Source: Platycnemis pennipes (lineage: Eukaryota > Arthropoda > Insecta > Odonata > Platycnemididae). Taken from it: a DNA stretch of 64,000 bases. The notes below the pieces were generated by a model, which was not told where the DNA came from, searched no databases, and saw only the letters and a list, made by a program, of their open reading frames with translations. Positions 46,150 through 58,188 of this stretch are shown here, one piece after another. Position 1 is the first letter of the stretch. Each line of letters begins with the position of its first letter. A program made the translations under genes and the position numbers. Where the stretch lies: the NCBI GenBank assembly GCA_933228895.1, contig OW121856.1, positions 105,189,027-105,253,026 on the forward strand, written 5' to 3'.

Positions 46150-47906
46150 GACTATATTCCTCAATACCGCTGTTTTTCAAATAAAATTGAGCTTTTATCT
46201 CTTCTCAGAACAGTTCACCGAAATTAGTGCAAAATTTCATACCGAGATAAAAACATTATTCTAAGAGGCGTTCTTTCAAAAATGAAATTCTTCCAAATAA
46301 ATCCTTTTCAACGCTGTTTTTAAAATAAAATTGAATCTTTCTCATGTCATCAGAATAGTTCTCCGAAATTAAAGTAAATTCCAGGGCGAAATAAAAACAT
46401 CTTGCTAAGAGGCGATTACTCAAAAATGAAATTTTTCCAGCTAAAGTCCTTTATACCGCTGTTTGTCAACTAAATTTGACGAAATCGCCTCTTCTTAGAA
46501 CAATTCACAAGAATAAAAACTAAAGTTCAGACAGAATTTTAAAAAATCCTAATGAGAGGCGTTCTCTCAAAAACGAAATTCTTCCAATTTAATACTTTTA
46601 TAATGCTGTTTTTCAACTATAATATATACCCATTCGCCTATTCTGTGAACAGTTCACCGGAATTAATGCAAAATTCAGGACGAAATAAAAAAAATCCAGC
46701 TTAGAGGCGTTCTCTCAAAAATGAAATTCTTCCAACTAAATTCCTTAATACCGATGATAATCAACTAAAATTGAGGCCATAGCCTCTTCCCAGAACTGTT
46801 CACGGAATTAATGCAAAATTTCAGAGCGAAATAAAAAATTCCTGCTCAGAGGTGTTCAATCGAAAATGAAAATTTTCCAACTCAATTCCTTTATACCACA
46901 ATTTTTCAACTAAAATTGACCCTTTCGCCTCTTATCAAACAAGTTCACGGAAATGTTTGCAAAATTTCATGGCGAAATAAAAAAATCCTCCTTAGAGTAG
47001 TTCTCTTAAAATAGAAATTCTTCCAACAACATTCCTTTTTACTGCCAGTTTTCAACTAAAATCAAAGCACTCGCCTCCTCTCAGAGCAGTTCACCGACAT
47101 TAATGTAAAATTTCAGAAGAAATAAAAAAATCCTGCTTATAGGCGTTCTCTCAAAAATGAAATTCTTACAACTAAATTCCTTTGTGCTTCTGTTTTCCAA
47201 GTTAAATTGACGCCATCACCTGCTCTCAGAGGAGTACACCGAAATTATTGCATAATTTCAGGGCGAAATAAAAGAAATCCTGCAGAGCAATTCTTCCAAA
47301 AAAATTCCTTTCAACCCTGTTTTTCAACTAAAATTGAATCTTTCGCCTGTCATCAGAATAGTTCTCCAAATTTAATGCAAAATTTTAGGGCGAAATTAAA
47401 AAAAAACCTGCAAACAGGCGTTATCTCCAAAAATGAAATTCTTCTAACTAAATTCCTTAGAACCACTGTTTTTCAACTAATAAAATCTCATTCCCCACTT
47501 CTCGGAACGGTTCAAAGATATTAATGCAAAATTCAGGGTGAAATAAAAAAATCCTGCCAAGAAACTTTTTCCAAAAATGAAATTCTTCCAACTAAATTCC
47601 TATATACCCCTGTTATTCACCTAAAATTGACGCAATCGCCTCGTCTCAGAGCAGTTCACGTGAACAAATGCAAAATTTCAGGGCGATATAAAAAAATCCT
47701 GGTGGGAGCCGTACTCTCAAAAATAAAATTCTCCCAACTACATTCACCAATGTTTTTAAACTAAAAATGATTCTTTCACCTGTCATCAAACTAGTTCTCC
47801 CGAAGAAATGTAAATTTCAGGGCGATATAAAAAAACGTTACTAGTAGGCGTTCACCCAAAAATGAAGTTCTTCCAACTAAATTCCTTAATACCGCAGAGA
47901 GAATTG
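46150..47906 (-). repeat. Satellite subfamily B array, minus orientation; start of block R (R1)
   Basis: About 12 B monomers. Period check: CCAACT occurs at 46732 and 46877, 145 bp apart. The array starts within a monomer right after the 176-bp pair. Near 47560-47650 a short A-type stretch (CCAAGAAACTTTTTCC, GATTCACC-like) interrupts B. The 105-codon plus-strand frame at 47207 is satellite translation. Confidence 0.9.
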
Positions 47907-47914
47907 CTCTGCGG
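47892..47914. repeat. Perfect palindromic B/B inversion junction (type J2)
   Basis: CCGCAGAG, loop AGAATTG, CTCTGCGG: an 8-bp perfect inverted repeat exactly where B changes from minus to plus orientation. Related copies: 57943-57965, 61288-61310, 63865-63887 and, in reverse complement, 8992-9013. Confidence 0.85.
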
Positions 47915-49067
47915 GATTTTTTTTATTTTGCCCTCAAATTATTCTTTAATTTCTGGGATCTTTTCTGAGAAGAACAGAAGAAGTTATTACTGGTTAAAAA
48001 ACAGCGCTTTAAGGTTTTTAGTTGGAAGAATTTCATTTTTTAGAGAACCCCTCTTAGCAGAATTTTTTTATTTCGCCCTGAAATTTTGCATTAACATAGG
48101 TGTACTCCTCTGAGAGCAGGCGATGGCGTCAATTTTACTTGAAAACCAGATGTACAAAGGAATTTAGTCGAAGGGAAATCATTTTTGAGAGAATGCCTTT
48201 AAGTAGGATTTTTTAAATTCTGTCTGAACTTTTGTTTTAATTTTGGTGCACTGTCCTGGTAGAGACGATTTAGTCAATTTTATTTGATAAACAGCGGAAT
48301 AAGGACTTTAGTTGGAAGATTTTTTTTTTAGTAATCTCCTCATAGCAAGAGTTTTATATTTCGCCCTGGAATATATTTTTATTTCGGTGACCTATTGTGA
48401 TGACAGTCAAAATATTCAATTTAAGTTTAAAAACAGGGGTGACAGAATTTATTTCTGAGAACGTCTTTTAGCAGTATTTTTGTATATCGCCCTGAAATTT
48501 TGGTTTAATTTCAATGAACTGTTCTCAAAAGAGGTGAAAGAGTCAATTTTAGTTGAAAAACGGCGGTATAAAAAGTTTAGTTATAAGAATTTCATTTTGT
48601 GAGTACTCCTCATGCAGGATTTTTTTGCCCCTGTAGCTTTGCAATATTTTCGGTGAACAGTTCTGAGAAGATATGTAAGAGTCAATATTTGTTGAAAATC
48701 AGCGGTATAAATTAATTTAATTGGAAGAATTTCATTTTTGAAAGACGCCCCTTAGATGAATATTTTAAAATTCTTATGAAAAATTCCGGTATAAAGTAAT
48801 TAAGTTGGAAGAATTCAATATTTGAGAGAACGACTGTTTGGAGGATTTTCTAAATCTCCCTGAAATTTTGCATTACTTTCGGTGACAGTTCTGAGAACAG
48901 GCGATTGCGTCAATTTTAGTTAAAAGACAGCGATATAGAGGAATTTAATTTAAAGACTTTCATTTTGAGATAAGCCCTTTTACAGGGTTATTTCTTTTCG
49001 ACCTAAATTTTTGCATTAATTTCTTGTGTACTGTTCTGGGAAGAGGCGATGGCGTCAATTTTACTTG
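47907..49067 (+). repeat. Satellite subfamily B array, plus orientation (R2)
   Basis: About eight B monomers. This run is nearly the same as 61305-62388 (shared variants TTTAGTCGAAGGGAAATC or TTTAGTCGAAAGGAAATC and GTCCTGGTAGAGACG), so the two are copies of one longer B segment. It ends at the recurrent B/A junction (J1). Confidence 0.9.
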
Positions 49068-50005
49068 AAAAATGAAATTCTTCCTGGTAAATTCCTTTAT
49101 GCCGCTGATATTCACCTAAATTTGACGCATTCGCCTCTTCACACAGTATCTCACCATAATGATTACAAAATATCGGGGTGAAATAAAAAAGTTGTACCAA
49201 GAAACTTTTCCCAAAATTGAAATTCTTCCAGCTAAATTCTTTTATACCGCTGATATTCACTTAAATTGACGCAATCGCCTCTTCACACAGTATCTCACCA
49301 TGATTAATGCAAAATATCAGTGCGAAATAAAAAAATCCTGCCAAGAAACTTTTTCCAAAAATAAAATCTTCAAACTAAATTCCTTTATACCGCTGAAATT
49401 CACCTAAAATTGACGCAATCTCCTCTTCACAAAGTATCTCAACATAATTAATGCAAAATCTCAGGGTAAAATAAAAAAATTCTGCCAAGAAACTTTTTCC
49501 AAAAATGAATTGTGTGAAAAAATGAAAATTTGTGCCTTTATAACGCTGATGTTCACCTAAAATTGACGCAATTGCCTCCTCACACAGTATCTCACCTATT
49601 TTAATGCAAAATTTCTGGGTGAAATAAAAAATTTGTGCCAAGAAACTTTTTCCAAAAACGAAATACCTCCAACTACATTCCTTTATACCGCTGACATTCA
49701 CCTAAATCTGACGCAATCGCCTCTTCACACAGCATCTCACCTTAATTAATGCAAAATCTCAGGTTGAAATATAAAAATTCTGCAAAGTAACTTTTTCCAA
49801 AAATGAATTTCTTCCAGCTTAAGTCTTTTATACCGCTGATATTCACCTAAAATTGACGCAATCGCCTCTTCACACAGTATCTCACCATATTTAATGCAAA
49901 ATATCAGGGCGAAATAAAAAAATCCTGCCAAGAAACTTTTTCCTAAAATGAAATTCTTCCAACTAAATTCCTATATACCGCTGATATTCACCTAACCTTG
50001 CGCAA
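49068..50005 (-). repeat. Satellite subfamily A array, minus orientation (R3)
   Basis: About 6.5 A monomers entered through junction J1 (CAATTTTACTTGAAAAATGA). Frames of 60-108 codons on the minus strand are satellite translation. The AT-rich variant monomer with TGAATTGTGTGAAAAAATG at 49505 is shorter. Confidence 0.92.
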
Positions 50006-50507
50006 TCGCCTCTTCTCAGGGCAGTTCTCGTGAGCTAAAGCAAAATTTCAGGGTGAAAAAAAATCCTGCTGGAAACCGTACTCTCAAAAATATAATTCTC
50101 CCAACTACATTCACCGATGTTCTTCGACTAAAAATGATTCTTTCATATCTTACATCAGGGGTTAAAGAATTTATTTATAATAGAAAGAGTAAAGGCATTT
50201 AGGTCAATTTCAGCTGAAAAATTCCGGTATAAAGTAATTAACTTAGAAGAATTCAATTTTTGAGAGAACGACTGTTTGGAGGATTTTGTAAATCTCCCTG
50301 AAATTTTGCATTAATTTCGGTGACAGTTCTGAGAACAGGCGATTGCGTCAATTTTAGTTAAAAGACAGCGATATATAGGAATTTATTTTAAAGACTTTCA
50401 ATTTTGAGATCAGCCCTTTTACAGGGTTATTTCCTTTCGACCTAAATTTTTGCATTAATTTCTTGTGTACTGTTCTGGGAAGAGGCGATGGCGTCAATTT
50501 TACTTGA
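50006..50507. repeat. B-type block with internal inversion (R4)
   Basis: The first 150 bp are B(-), joined to A(-) through CTTCTCAGGGCAGTTCTCGTG. At about 50160 (TCAGGGGTTAAAGAATT) orientation flips to B(+), which runs to the J1 junction at 50507. The same arrangement is at 53016-53867 and 54946-55796; here it is shorter by about two monomers. Confidence 0.85.
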
Positions 50508-51575
50508 AAAATGAAATTTTTCCTGATAAATTCCTTTATGCCGCGGATATTCACCTAAATTTGACGCAATCGCCTCTTCACACAGTATCTCACCATAATG
50601 ATTACAAAATATCGGGGTGAAATAAAAAATTTGTGCCAAGAAACATTTTCGAAAAATGAAATTCTTCTAACTAAAATATTTTATACCGCTGATATTCACC
50701 TAAAATTAACGAAATCGCCTCTTCACTCAGCATCTCACCATCATTAATGCAAAATATGAGGCTGAAATAAAAAATTTGTGCCAAGAAACGTTTTCCAAAA
50801 ATAAAATTCTTCAAACTAAATTCCTTTATACCGCTGATATTCACCTAAAATTGACGCAATCGCCTCTTCACACATCATCTCACCATATTTAATGCTAAAT
50901 ATCTGGGTGAAATAAAAAAATTCTTTCAAGAAACTGTTTCCAAAAATGAAATTCTTCCAGATAATTTCTTTATACCGCTGATATTCACCTAAAATTGACG
51001 CAATTTCCTCTTCACACAGTATCGCACCTATATTTATGCAAAATTACATGGTGAAATAAAAAATTTGTGCCAAGAAACTTTTTCCAAAAACGAAATTCCT
51101 CCAACTACATTCCTTTATACCGCTGACATTCACCTAAATCTGACGAAATCGCCTCTTCACACAGCATCTCACCTTAATTAATGCAAAACCTCAGGTTGAA
51201 ATAAAAAATTTCTGCAAAGCAACTTTTTCCAAAAATGAAATACATAAGGCTAAATTCTATTATACCGCTGATATTAAACTAAAATTGACGAACTCACCTC
51301 TTCACACAGCATCTCACAACAATTACTGCAAAATCTCAGGATAAAAAAAAATTCCGCCAAGAAACTTTTTCCAAAAATGAATTTCTTCCAGCTTAAGTCT
51401 TTTATACCGCTGATATTCACCTCAAGTTGACGCAATCGCCTCTTCACAGAGTATCTCACCATATTTAATGCAAAATATCAGGGTGAAATAAAAAATTCCT
51501 GCCATGAACGTTTTTCCAAAAATGAAATTCTTCCAACTAAATTCCTATATACCGCTGATATTCACCTAACATTGC
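50508..51575 (-). repeat. Satellite subfamily A array, minus orientation (R5)
   Basis: About 7.4 A monomers between junction J1 at 50507 and the A/B same-strand joint at about 51575. It shares monomer variants with R3, indicating that R3-R4 and R5-R6 are related higher-order units. Confidence 0.92.
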
Positions 51576-51842
51576 GCAATCGCCTCTTCTCAGAGCAGTT
51601 CACGTGAGCTAATGCAAAATTTCAGGGCAAAAAAAAAATCCTGCTGGGAACCGTACTCTCAAAAATAGTTATAAGAATTGCTTTTGCAGATTACTCATCA
51701 TGCAGGATTTTTTTTTGCCCTGAATCTTTGCATTATTTTCGGTGCACAGTTCTGAGAAGAGATGTAAGAGTCAATATTTGTTGAAACTCAGCGGTATAAA
51801 GTAATTTAATTGGAAGAATTTCATTCTTCCAATTAAATTACT
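51576..51842. repeat. Rearranged B block ending in a perfect foldback (R6)
   Basis: B(-) runs to about 51665, then flips to B(+) through CAAAAATAGTTATAAGAATT, a joint not shared with the other units. B(+) ends at a perfect palindrome: 51801-51819 (GTAATTTAATTGGAAGAAT), spacer TTC, and its exact complement at 51823-51841. Confidence 0.85.
51801..51841. repeat. Perfect 19-bp palindrome at satellite inversion point
   Basis: Arms of 19 bp with no mismatch around a 3-bp spacer. The left arm is ordinary B(+) monomer sequence; the right arm is the same sequence inverted. It looks like a snap-back strand switch. Confidence 0.95.
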
Positions 51843-52058
51843 TCCAATTCTGCCTCTGCTCACAGCATCTCACCACAATTACTGCAAAATATTAGGGCAA
51901 AAAAAAAAAAATTCGGCCAAGAAACTTTTTCCAAAAATGAAATTCTTACAGCTTAAGTCTTTTCGTTTATTCATTCTTATTTCTTTTCGACCTAAATTTT
52001 TGCATTAATTTCTTGTGTACTGTTCTGGGAAGTGGCGATGGCGTCAATTTGACTTGAG
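51843..52058. repeat. Short A(-) and B(+) fragments (R7-R8)
   Basis: About 120 bp of A(-) (CTCACAGCATCTCACCAC) then an abrupt change near 51965 to B(+) (CTTTTCGACCTAAATTTTTG), ending at junction J1. Part of the B unit has been lost relative to the other units. Confidence 0.8.
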
Positions 52059-53015
52059 AAATGAAATTATTCTTTAGTTTGCATAATTAATAATTAATGC
52101 AAAATATCTGGGTGAACTAAAACATTTGTGCCAAGAAACCTTTTCCAAAAATGAAATTATTCAAGCTAAATTCCTTTATATCGCTGATATTCAACTAAAA
52201 TTGACGCAATCGCCTCTTCACACAGCATCTCACCATCGTTAATGCTAAATATCTGGATGAAATAAAAAAATTCTGTGAAGAAATTGTTTCCAAAACTTAA
52301 ATTATTCCAGCTAAATTTCTTTATACCCATGATATTTACCAGACATTGACGCAATCGCCTCTTCACACAGTATCTCACCTATTTCAATGCAAAATTTCAG
52401 GTTGAAATAAAAAATTTGTGCCAAGAAACTTTTTCCAAATACGAAATTCCTCCAACTACATTCCTTTACAATGCTGATATTCACCTAAATTTGACGCAAT
52501 CGCCTCTTCACACAGCATCTCACCACATATAATGCAAATTTTCAGGGTGAAAAAAAAAGTTCTGATGAGAATCGCACTCTCAAAATTAAAATTCTCCCAA
52601 CTACATTCAACAATAATGTTTCTTGGATCAAATAAACAATTTGTGCCAAGAAACGTTTTCCAAAAATGATATTCTTCCAGCTAAATTCCTTTATACGGCT
52701 GATATTCACATAACATTGAAGGAATCGCTTCTTTACACAGCATCTCAAAAATTTTAATGCAAAATATCAGGGTGAAATAAAATATTTGTGCCAAGAAACC
52801 TTTTCCTAAAATGAAATTCTTCCAGCTTAAGTCTTTTATACCACTGATATTCACCTAAAATCGACGCAATCGCCTCTTCACACGATACCTCACCATATTT
52901 AATGTAAAAAATTAGGGCGAAATAAAAAAATCCTGCCAAGATTCTTTTTCCAAAAATGAAATTCTTCAAACTATATTACTATATAAAGCTGATATTCACC
53001 TAACATTGCGCAATC
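52059..53015 (-). repeat. Satellite subfamily A array, minus orientation (R9)
   Basis: A monomers with an inserted B(-) piece near 52550-52610 (GATGAGAATCGCACTCTC, AATTCTCCCAACTACATTCA). From 52853 it enters a 1929-bp unit that repeats almost exactly at 54782. Confidence 0.9.
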
Positions 53016-53867
53016 GCCTCTTCTCAGAGCAATTCACGTGAGCTAATGCGAAATTTCAGGGCAAAAAAAAATCCTGCTGGGAACCGTACTCTCAAAAATA
53101 TAATTCTCCCAACTACATTCACTGATGTTTTTCGACTAAAAATGATTCTTTCATCTCTTTCATCAGGGGTTAAAATAATTATTTCTGAGAACGTCTTTTA
53201 GCAGGATTTTTGTATATCGCCCTGAAATTTTGGTTTAATTTCGATGAACTGTTCTGAGAAGAGGTGAAAGAGTCAATTTTAGTTGAAAAACGGCGGTATA
53301 AAAAGTTTAGTTATAAGAATTTCATTTTTAGAGATCTCCTCATGCAGGATTTTTTTTGGCCCTGAAGCTTTGCATTATTTTCGGTGCACAGTTCTGAGAA
53401 GAGATGTAAGAGTCAATATTTGTTTAAACTCAGCGGTATAAAGTAATTTAATTGGAAGAATTTCATTTTTGAAAGACGCCCCTTAGATGAATTTTTTAAA
53501 ATTCTTATTCTGAAATTTTGCACTAATTCAGGTGTAGCGTTCTGACTAAAGGCATTTAGGTCAATTTCAGCTGAAAAATTCCGGTAGAAAGTAATTAAGT
53601 TGGAATAATTCAATTTATGAGAGAACGACTGTTTGGAGGACTTTTTCAATTCTCCCTGAAATTTTGCATTAATTTCGGTGACAGTTCTGAGAACAGGCGA
53701 TTGCGTCAATTTTATTTAAAAGACAGATATATAAAGGAATTTAATTTAAAGAATTTCATTTTTGAGATAAGCCCTTTTACAGCGTTATTTCATTTCGACC
53801 CAAATTTTTGCGTTAATTTCTTGAGTACTGTTCTGGGAAGAGGCGATGGCGTCAATTTTACTTGAGA
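53016..53867. repeat. B-type block with internal inversion (R10)
   Basis: B(-) for about 145 bp, flip at about 53163 (TTTCATCAGGGGTTAAAATA), then about five B(+) monomers to junction J1. It is nearly identical to 54946-55796; minus-strand frames at 53413-53709 and 55342-55638 differ at one residue. Confidence 0.9.
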
Positions 53868-54945
53868 AATAAAATTCTTCCTGCTTAATTCCCTAATGCC
53901 GCTGATATTCACCTAAAATGGACGCAATCGCCTCTTCACACAGTATCTCACCATAGTTAATGCAAAATCTCAGGGTGAAATAAAAAAATTCGGCGAAGAA
54001 ACTTTTTCCAAAAATGATATTCTTCCTGCTAAATTCCTTAATGCCGCTGATATTCACCTAAAATGGACGCAATCGCCTCTTCACACAGCATCTCACCATA
54101 TTTAATGCTAAATATCTGGGTGAAATAAAAAAATTCTGTGAAGAAATTGTTTCCAAAAATGAAATTCTTCCAGCTAAATTTCTTTATACCCATGATATTC
54201 ACCAAACATTGACGCAATCGCCTCTTCACACAGTATCTCACCTATTTTAATGCAAAATTTCAGGGTGAAATAAAAAATTTGTGCCAAGAAACTTTTTCCA
54301 AATACTAAATTCCTCCAACTACATTCCTTTATAATGCTTATATTCACCTAAAATTGACGCAATCTCTTCTTCGCACAGCATCTAACCATAATTAATGCAA
54401 AATATCAGGGTGAAATAAAACATTTGTGCCAAGAAACTTTTTCCAAAAATGAAATTCTTCAAGCTTAATTCCTTTATATCGCTGATATTCTCCTAAAATT
54501 GACGCAATCGCCTCTTCACACAGCATCTCACCACATATAATGCAAAATTTCAGGGTGAAATAAAAAAATTCGGCCAAGAAACATTTTCCAAAAATGAAAT
54601 TCTACAAGCTAACTTCCTTTATACCGCTTATATTCACCTAAAATTGACGCAATAGCCTCTTCACACAGCATCGCACCATATTTAATGCAAAATATCAGGA
54701 TGAAATAAAAAAAATTGTGCCAAGAAACTCTTTCCAAAAATGAAATTCTTCAAATTAAATTCCTTTATACCGCTCATATTCACCTAAAATCGACGCAATC
54801 GCCTCTTCACACGATACCTCACCATATTTAATGTAAAAAATCAGGGCGAAATAAAAAAATCCTGCCAAGATTCTTTTTCCAAAAATGAAATTCTTCAAAC
54901 TATATTACTATATAAAGCTGATATTCACCTAACATTGCGCAATCG
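53868..54945 (-). repeat. Satellite subfamily A array, minus orientation (R11)
   Basis: About 7.4 A monomers, second half of the first 1929-bp unit (52853-54781). Two of these monomers are missing in the second copy of the unit. Confidence 0.92.
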
Positions 54946-55796
54946 CCTCTTCTCAGAGCAATTCACGTGAGCTAATGCGAAATTTCAGGGCAAAAAAAAA
55001 TCCTGCTGGGAACCGTACTCTCAAAAATATAATTCTCCCAACTACATTCACTGATGTTTTTCGACTAAAAATGATTCTTTCATCTCTTTCATCAGGGGTT
55101 AAAATAATTATTTCTGAGAACGTCTTTTAGCAGGATTTTTGTATATCGCCCTGAAATTTTGGTTTAATTTCGATGAACTGTTCTGAGAAGAGGTGAAAGA
55201 GTCAATTTTAGTTGAAAAACGGCGGTATAAAAAGTTTAGTTATAAGAATTTCATTTTTAGAGATCTCCACATGCAGGATTTTTTTTGGCCCTGAAGCTTT
55301 GCATTGTTTTCGGTGCACAGTTCTGAGAAGAGATGTAAGAGTCAATATTTGTTTAAACTCAGCGGTATAAAGTAATTTAATTGGAAGAATTTCATTTTTG
55401 AAAGACGCCCCTTAGATGAATTTTTTAAAATTCTTATTCTGAAATTTTGCACTAATTCAGGTGTAGCGTTCTGACTAAAGGCATTTAGGTCAATTTCAGC
55501 TGAAAAATTCCGGCAGAAAGTAATTAAGTTGGAATAATTCAATTTATGAGAGAACGACTGTTTGGAGGACTTTTTCAATTCTCCCTGAAATTTTGCATTA
55601 ATTTCGGTGACAGTTCTGAGAACAGGCGATTGCGTCAATTTTATTTAAAAGGCAGATATATAAAGGAATTTAATTTAAAGAATTTCATTTTTGAGATAAG
55701 CCCTTTTACAGCGTTATTTCATTTCGACCCAAATTTTTGCGTTAATTTCTTGTGTACTGCTCTGGGAAGAGGCGATGGCGTCAATTTTACTTGAGA
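54946..55796. repeat. B-type block with internal inversion (R12)
   Basis: Second copy of R10, offset 1929 bp, with the same flip sequence near 55092 and the same J1 junction near 55797. Substitutions between the copies are few. Confidence 0.9.
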
Positions 55797-57690
55797 AATA
55801 AAATTCTTCCTGCTTTATTCCCTAATGCCGTTGATATTAACCTAAAATGGACGCAATCGCCTCTTCACACAGTATCTCACCATAGTTAATGCAAAATCTC
55901 AGGGTGAAATAAAAAAATTCGGCGAAGAAACTTTTTCCAAAAATGATATTCTTCCTGCTAAATTCCTTAATGCCGCTGATATTCACCTAAAATGGACGCA
56001 ATCGCCTCTTCACACAGCATCTCACCATATTTAATGCTAAATATCTGGGTGAAATAAAAAAATTCTGTGAAGAAATTGTTTCCAAAAATGAAATTCTTCC
56101 AGCTAAATTCCTTTATACCGCTTATATTCACCTAAAATTGACGCAATCTCTTCTTCGCACAGCATCTCACCACATATAATGCAAAATTTCAGGGTGAAAT
56201 AAAAAAATTCGGCCAAGAAACATTTTCCAAAAATGAAATTCTACAAGCTAACTTCCTTTATACCGCTTATATTCACCTAAAATTGACGCAATAGCCTCTT
56301 CACACAGCATCGCACCATATTTAATGCAAAATATCAGGATGAAATAAAAAAAATTGTGCCAAGAAACTCTTTCCAAAAATGAAATTCTTCAAGTTAAATT
56401 CCTTTATACCGCTGATATTCATCTAAAATCAACGCAATCGCTTCTTCACACAGCATTTCACCTAAATTAATGCAAAATATTTAGGGTGAAATAAAAAATT
56501 GTGCCAAGAAACTTTTTCCAAAAATGAAATTCTTCCAACTACATTCCTTTATAATGCTGATATTCACCTAAATTTGACGCAATCTTCTCTTCACAGCGCA
56601 TTTCACCATAATTAATGCTAAATATCGGGGTGAAATGAAAAATCTCGGCCAAGAAACTTTTTTCAAAAATCAAATTATACCAGCTAAATTCCTTTATACC
56701 TATGACATTCACCTAAATCTGACGCAATCGCCTCTTCACACAGCATCTCACCTTAATTAATGCAAAATCTCAGGTTGAAATAAAAAAATTCTGCAAAGAA
56801 ACTTTTTCCAAAAATGAAATTCTTCAAACTAATTCCTTTATACCGATGATATTCACCTAAAATTAACGCAATCGCCTCTTCACACAGCATCTCACCATAT
56901 ATAATGCTACATATCAGTGAAATAAAAAAATTATGTCAAGAAACGTTTTCCAAAAATGAAATTCCTCCAGCTAAACTCCTTTATACCGATGACATTCACC
57001 TAAAATTGACGCAATCGCCTCTTCACACAGTACCTCTCAATAATTTATGCCAAACATCGGGGTGATATAAATAATTTGTGCCAAGAAACTTTTTCCAAAA
57101 ATGATATTCTTCCAGCTAAATTCCTTTATACCGCTCATATTCACCTAAAATTGACGCAATCGCCTCTTCACACAGCATCTCACCATATTTAATGCTAAAT
57201 ATCTGGGTGAAATAAAAAAATTCTGTGAAGAAACTTTTTCCAAAAATGAAATTCTTCAAGCTTAATTCCTTTATATCGCTGATATTCACCTAAAATTGAC
57301 GCAATCGCCTCTTCACACAGCATCGCACCATATTTAATGCAAAATATCAGGATGAAATAAAAAAATTCGGCCAAGAAACATTTTCCAAAAATGATATTCT
57401 TCCAGCTAAATTCCTTTATACCGCTGATATTCACCTAAAATTGACGCAATAGCCTCTTCACACAGCATCGCACCATATTTAATGCAAAATATCAGGATGA
57501 AATAAAAAAAATTGTGCCAAGAAACTCTTTCCAAAAATGAAATTCTCACCTTCACACAGTATCTCACCTATTTTAATGCAAAATTTAAGGGTGAAGTAAA
57601 TAATTTGTGCCACGAAACTTTTTCCAAAAATGATATTCTTCCAGCTAAATTCCTTTATACCGCTGATATTCACCTAAAATTGACGCAATC
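55797..57690 (-). repeat. Satellite subfamily A array, minus orientation (R13)
   Basis: About 13 A monomers. Its first part continues the 1929-bp unit to about 56107, then a loss of about 291 bp (two monomers) shifts the match to an offset near 1638 bp up to about 56400. 56640-57690 resembles 63060-63612. Confidence 0.92.
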
Positions 57691-58188
57691 GCCTCTTCTC
57701 AGAGCAGTTCACGTGAACTAATGCAAATTTTCAGGAAGAAAAAAAAATCCTGATGAGAACCGCACTCTCAAAATTAAAATTCTACCAACTACATTCACCG
57801 ATATTTTTAAACTAAAAAAGATTCTTTCATCGTTCATCAAACTAGTTCTCACGAAGAAATGTATATTTGAGGTCAATATAAAAAAACCTTACTAGCAGTC
57901 GTTTACCCAAAAATGAAGTTCTTCCAACAAAATTCCTTAATACCGCTGAGAGAATTGCTCTGCGGGTTATTTTTTCTGCCCTCAAATTATTCTTTAATTT
58001 CTGGGAACTTTTTTGAGTAGAACAGAAGAAGTTATTACTGGTTAAAAAACAGCGGTTTAAGGTTTTAAGTTGGAAGAATTTCATTTTTTAGAGAACGCCT
58101 CTTTGGAGAATTTTTTTATTTCGCCCTGAAACTTTGCAGTAATATCGGTGTACTCCTCTGACAGCAGGCGATGGCGTCGATTTTACTT
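57691..58188. repeat. B-type block with J2 foldback (R14)
   Basis: B(-) from 57691 (CTTCTCAGAGCAGTTCACG), foldback CCGCTGAGAGAATTGCTCTGCGG at 57943-57965 (one mismatch in the stem), then B(+). It closely matches 63613-64000, offset about 5922 bp. It ends at an A joint (TTTACTTGTAGAAC) different from J1. Confidence 0.88.

Noticed and set aside
15480..46150. Whole island as one large transposon inserted in the satellite
   Set aside because: No terminal repeats or target-site duplication at the two edges, the flanking satellites have opposite orientation, and the interior holds several unrelated elements and exon candidates.
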